Shown here: positions 5,021 through 6,072 of the stretch, one piece after another | Numbering within the stretch: position 1 is the first letter of the stretch | Layout of the letters: the number at the start of each line of letters is the position of its first letter | Origin: Verrucomicrobiota bacterium | Lineage (GTDB): Bacteria > Verrucomicrobiota > Verrucomicrobiia > Limisphaerales > JADLHS01 | Length of the DNA stretch: 6,072 bases | Assembly: GCA_004297495.1 (NCBI GenBank) | Contig: SCTL01000298.1 | Coordinates: forward strand, 1-6,072 | Direction: 5' to 3' | The notes under the pieces: generated by a model | What the model saw: the letters and a program-made list of their open reading frames with translations, nothing else | Databases searched by the model: none | What the model was told of the DNA's origin: nothing | Position numbers and translations under genes: made by a program

Positions 5021-6072
5021 GTGAATATTACGGTAGAAAATCTGGCTCCGTGTAAAAAATTGCTGCGCATCGAACTCGATTCGAAGGCGGTGGACGACGC
5101 GTTTGCGTCAACGACCAAGGACTTTCAGAAGCAGGCGTCGCTGCCGGGCTTCCGTCCGGGCAAGGCGCCCGCGCATCTCGTCATCAAGAAATACGAGCAG
5201 GACATCACCGACGAGGTGAAGCGCAAACTCATCGGCGAATCGTACCGCAAAGCCCTCGACGAAAAGAAAATTGACGTGCTCGGCTATCCCGACATCGAGG
5301 AAATCCAGTTTGGCCGCGGCCAGGTGCTGCAATTCGCCGCCACCATCGAGACCGCGCCGGAATTCCAGCTTCCCGAATACAAGGGGCTGCCGATCAAGCG
5401 CGAGGGCAAGAGCGTCACGGACGAAGACGTCGTGCGCGCCATCGAGATGCTGCGCGAGCAGCAGGTCAAGTTTGAGACCGTCGCGCGCGAGTTGCGCAAT
5501 GGCGACATCGCGGTCGTGAACTACTCCGGCACGTGCGATGGCAAGCCGATCACGGAACTTGCACCCACCGCTCGCGGCCTGACCGAGCAAAAAGGTTTCT
5601 GGATCGAGACGAATTCCAATTCGTTCATCCCCGGCTTCGTCGAGCAACTGCTGGGCGCGAAAGCGGGCGACCAGCGCACTGTGACCGTGGATTTCCCCGC
5701 TGACTTCGTAACCAAGGAAGTCGCCGGGCACAAGGGCGTCTATGCCGTCGAAGTCGTCGAGGTGAAGGAAAAAGTTTTGCCCGCGCTCGACGACGCGTTC
5801 GCCAAATCTTTTGGCGCGGAGAGCGTGGAAAAAATTCGCGAAGGTGTGCGCCGCGATCTCGAAAACGAATTGAAGTACAAGCAGAGCCGCGATTCGCGGG
5901 CGCAACTCGTCAAGGGTCTGCTGGGCGCGATCAATTTTGATCTGCCCGAAGGCGCGGTCGCCGCCGAGACGCGAAACGTGGTCTATAATCTCGTCCAGGA
6001 AAACGCCAAGCGCGGCATTTCCCGCGAATCCATCGAGAAGGAAAAGGACGCGATCTATTCCGCCGCCGCCGC
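5021..6072 (+). CDS. tig: Trigger factor, ribosome-bound chaperone (partial, 3' end missing)
   Basis: 350 codons are present of a family usually about 430-450 residues long; no stop is reached. Trigger factor binds the ribosome at the exit tunnel and shelters new chains, with prolyl isomerase activity. The start MNITVENLAPCKKLL is typical. The ribosome-binding domain covers about 1-115, with the loop GFRPGKAP (43-50) in place of the E. coli GFRKGKVP; Phe44 and Arg45 are kept, and Lys46 is Pro. The FKBP-type isomerase domain spans about 150-248 (GDIAVVNYSG at 161-170, FIPGFVEQLLGAKAGD at 202-217, VTVDFPADF at 221-229). The C-terminal, SurA-like helical domain starts about 250 (LPALDDAFAKSFG). 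The start codon is GTG, supported by GAAAGG upstream. The gene has its own promoter candidate and lies 208 bases after jag; clpP and clpX often follow tig, but that side is not visible. Confidence 0.96.
   Translation, partial: MNITVENLAPCKKLLRIELDSKAVDDAFASTTKDFQKQASLPGFRPGKAPAHLVIKKYEQDITDEVKRKLIGESYRKALDEKKIDVLGYPDIEEIQFGRGQVLQFAATIETAPEFQLPEYKGLPIKREGKSVTDEDVVRAIEMLREQQVKFETVARELRNGDIAVVNYSGTCDGKPITELAPTARGLTEQKGFWIETNSNSFIPGFVEQLLGAKAGDQRTVTVDFPADFVTKEVAGHKGVYAVEVVEVKEKVLPALDDAFAKSFGAESVEKIREGVRRDLENELKYKQSRDSRAQLVKGLLGAINFDLPEGAVAAETRNVVYNLVQENAKRGISRESIEKEKDAIYSAAA

Noticed and set aside
5131..5170. Lys46 to Pro in the trigger factor ribosome-binding loop
   Set aside because: GFRPGK-type loops are, to my knowledge, common in trigger factors and the key Phe and Arg are kept, so it is probably ordinary variation.
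5108..5905. 265-codon open frame on the minus strand opposite tig
   Set aside because: It lies wholly inside the well-supported trigger factor gene; its composition is that of a mirrored GC-rich coding frame and no family is recognisable.

Overview
The window looks like chromosomal housekeeping DNA from a GC-rich, Gram-negative-type bacterium. My best guess is the Verrucomicrobiota/PVC neighbourhood. This rests on the long-periplasmic-domain YidC, the compact KH-R3H protein without a Jag-N domain, weak Shine-Dalgarno sequences at most genes, and a general resemblance of the proteins; no rRNA or other decisive marker is present. No mobile element, tRNA, rRNA or CRISPR array was found.

Left part (1-1307, minus strand): three tightly packed genes for minor pilin or pseudopilin proteins, in the order PilV/GspI-like, PilW/GspJ-like, PilX/GspK-like (the last cut by the window edge). 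They are probably one operon reading leftward and supply the tip of a type IV pilus or type II secretion pseudopilus.

Middle (1308-1616): a divergent non-coding region with a good sigma-70-like promoter (perfect TTGACA) for the rightward genes.

Right part (1617-4812, plus strand): the classic conserved cluster rpmH (45 aa), rnpA, yidD, yidC, and a KH-R3H RNA-binding protein (jag/khpB). It joins ribosome assembly (L34), tRNA 5' maturation (RNase P protein) and inner-membrane protein insertion (YidD, YidC). The usual dnaA is not adjacent upstream, and the usual mnmE does not follow jag.

Far right (4813-6072): a non-coding stretch with a possible weak terminator and a sigma-70-like promoter overlapped by a dyad, then the trigger factor gene tig, cut by the window edge after 350 codons. 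The right half is thus about making, folding and inserting new proteins.

The most interesting observation is at the yidC-jag junction. The yidC reading frame ends on an in-phase A_AAA_AAG heptamer, the classic -1 frameshift sequence. The -1 frame stays open straight into jag, which has no visible ribosome binding site and is preceded by four tandem heptamers. A minor YidC-KH-R3H fusion product is therefore possible but unproven. Otherwise the region is ordinary.
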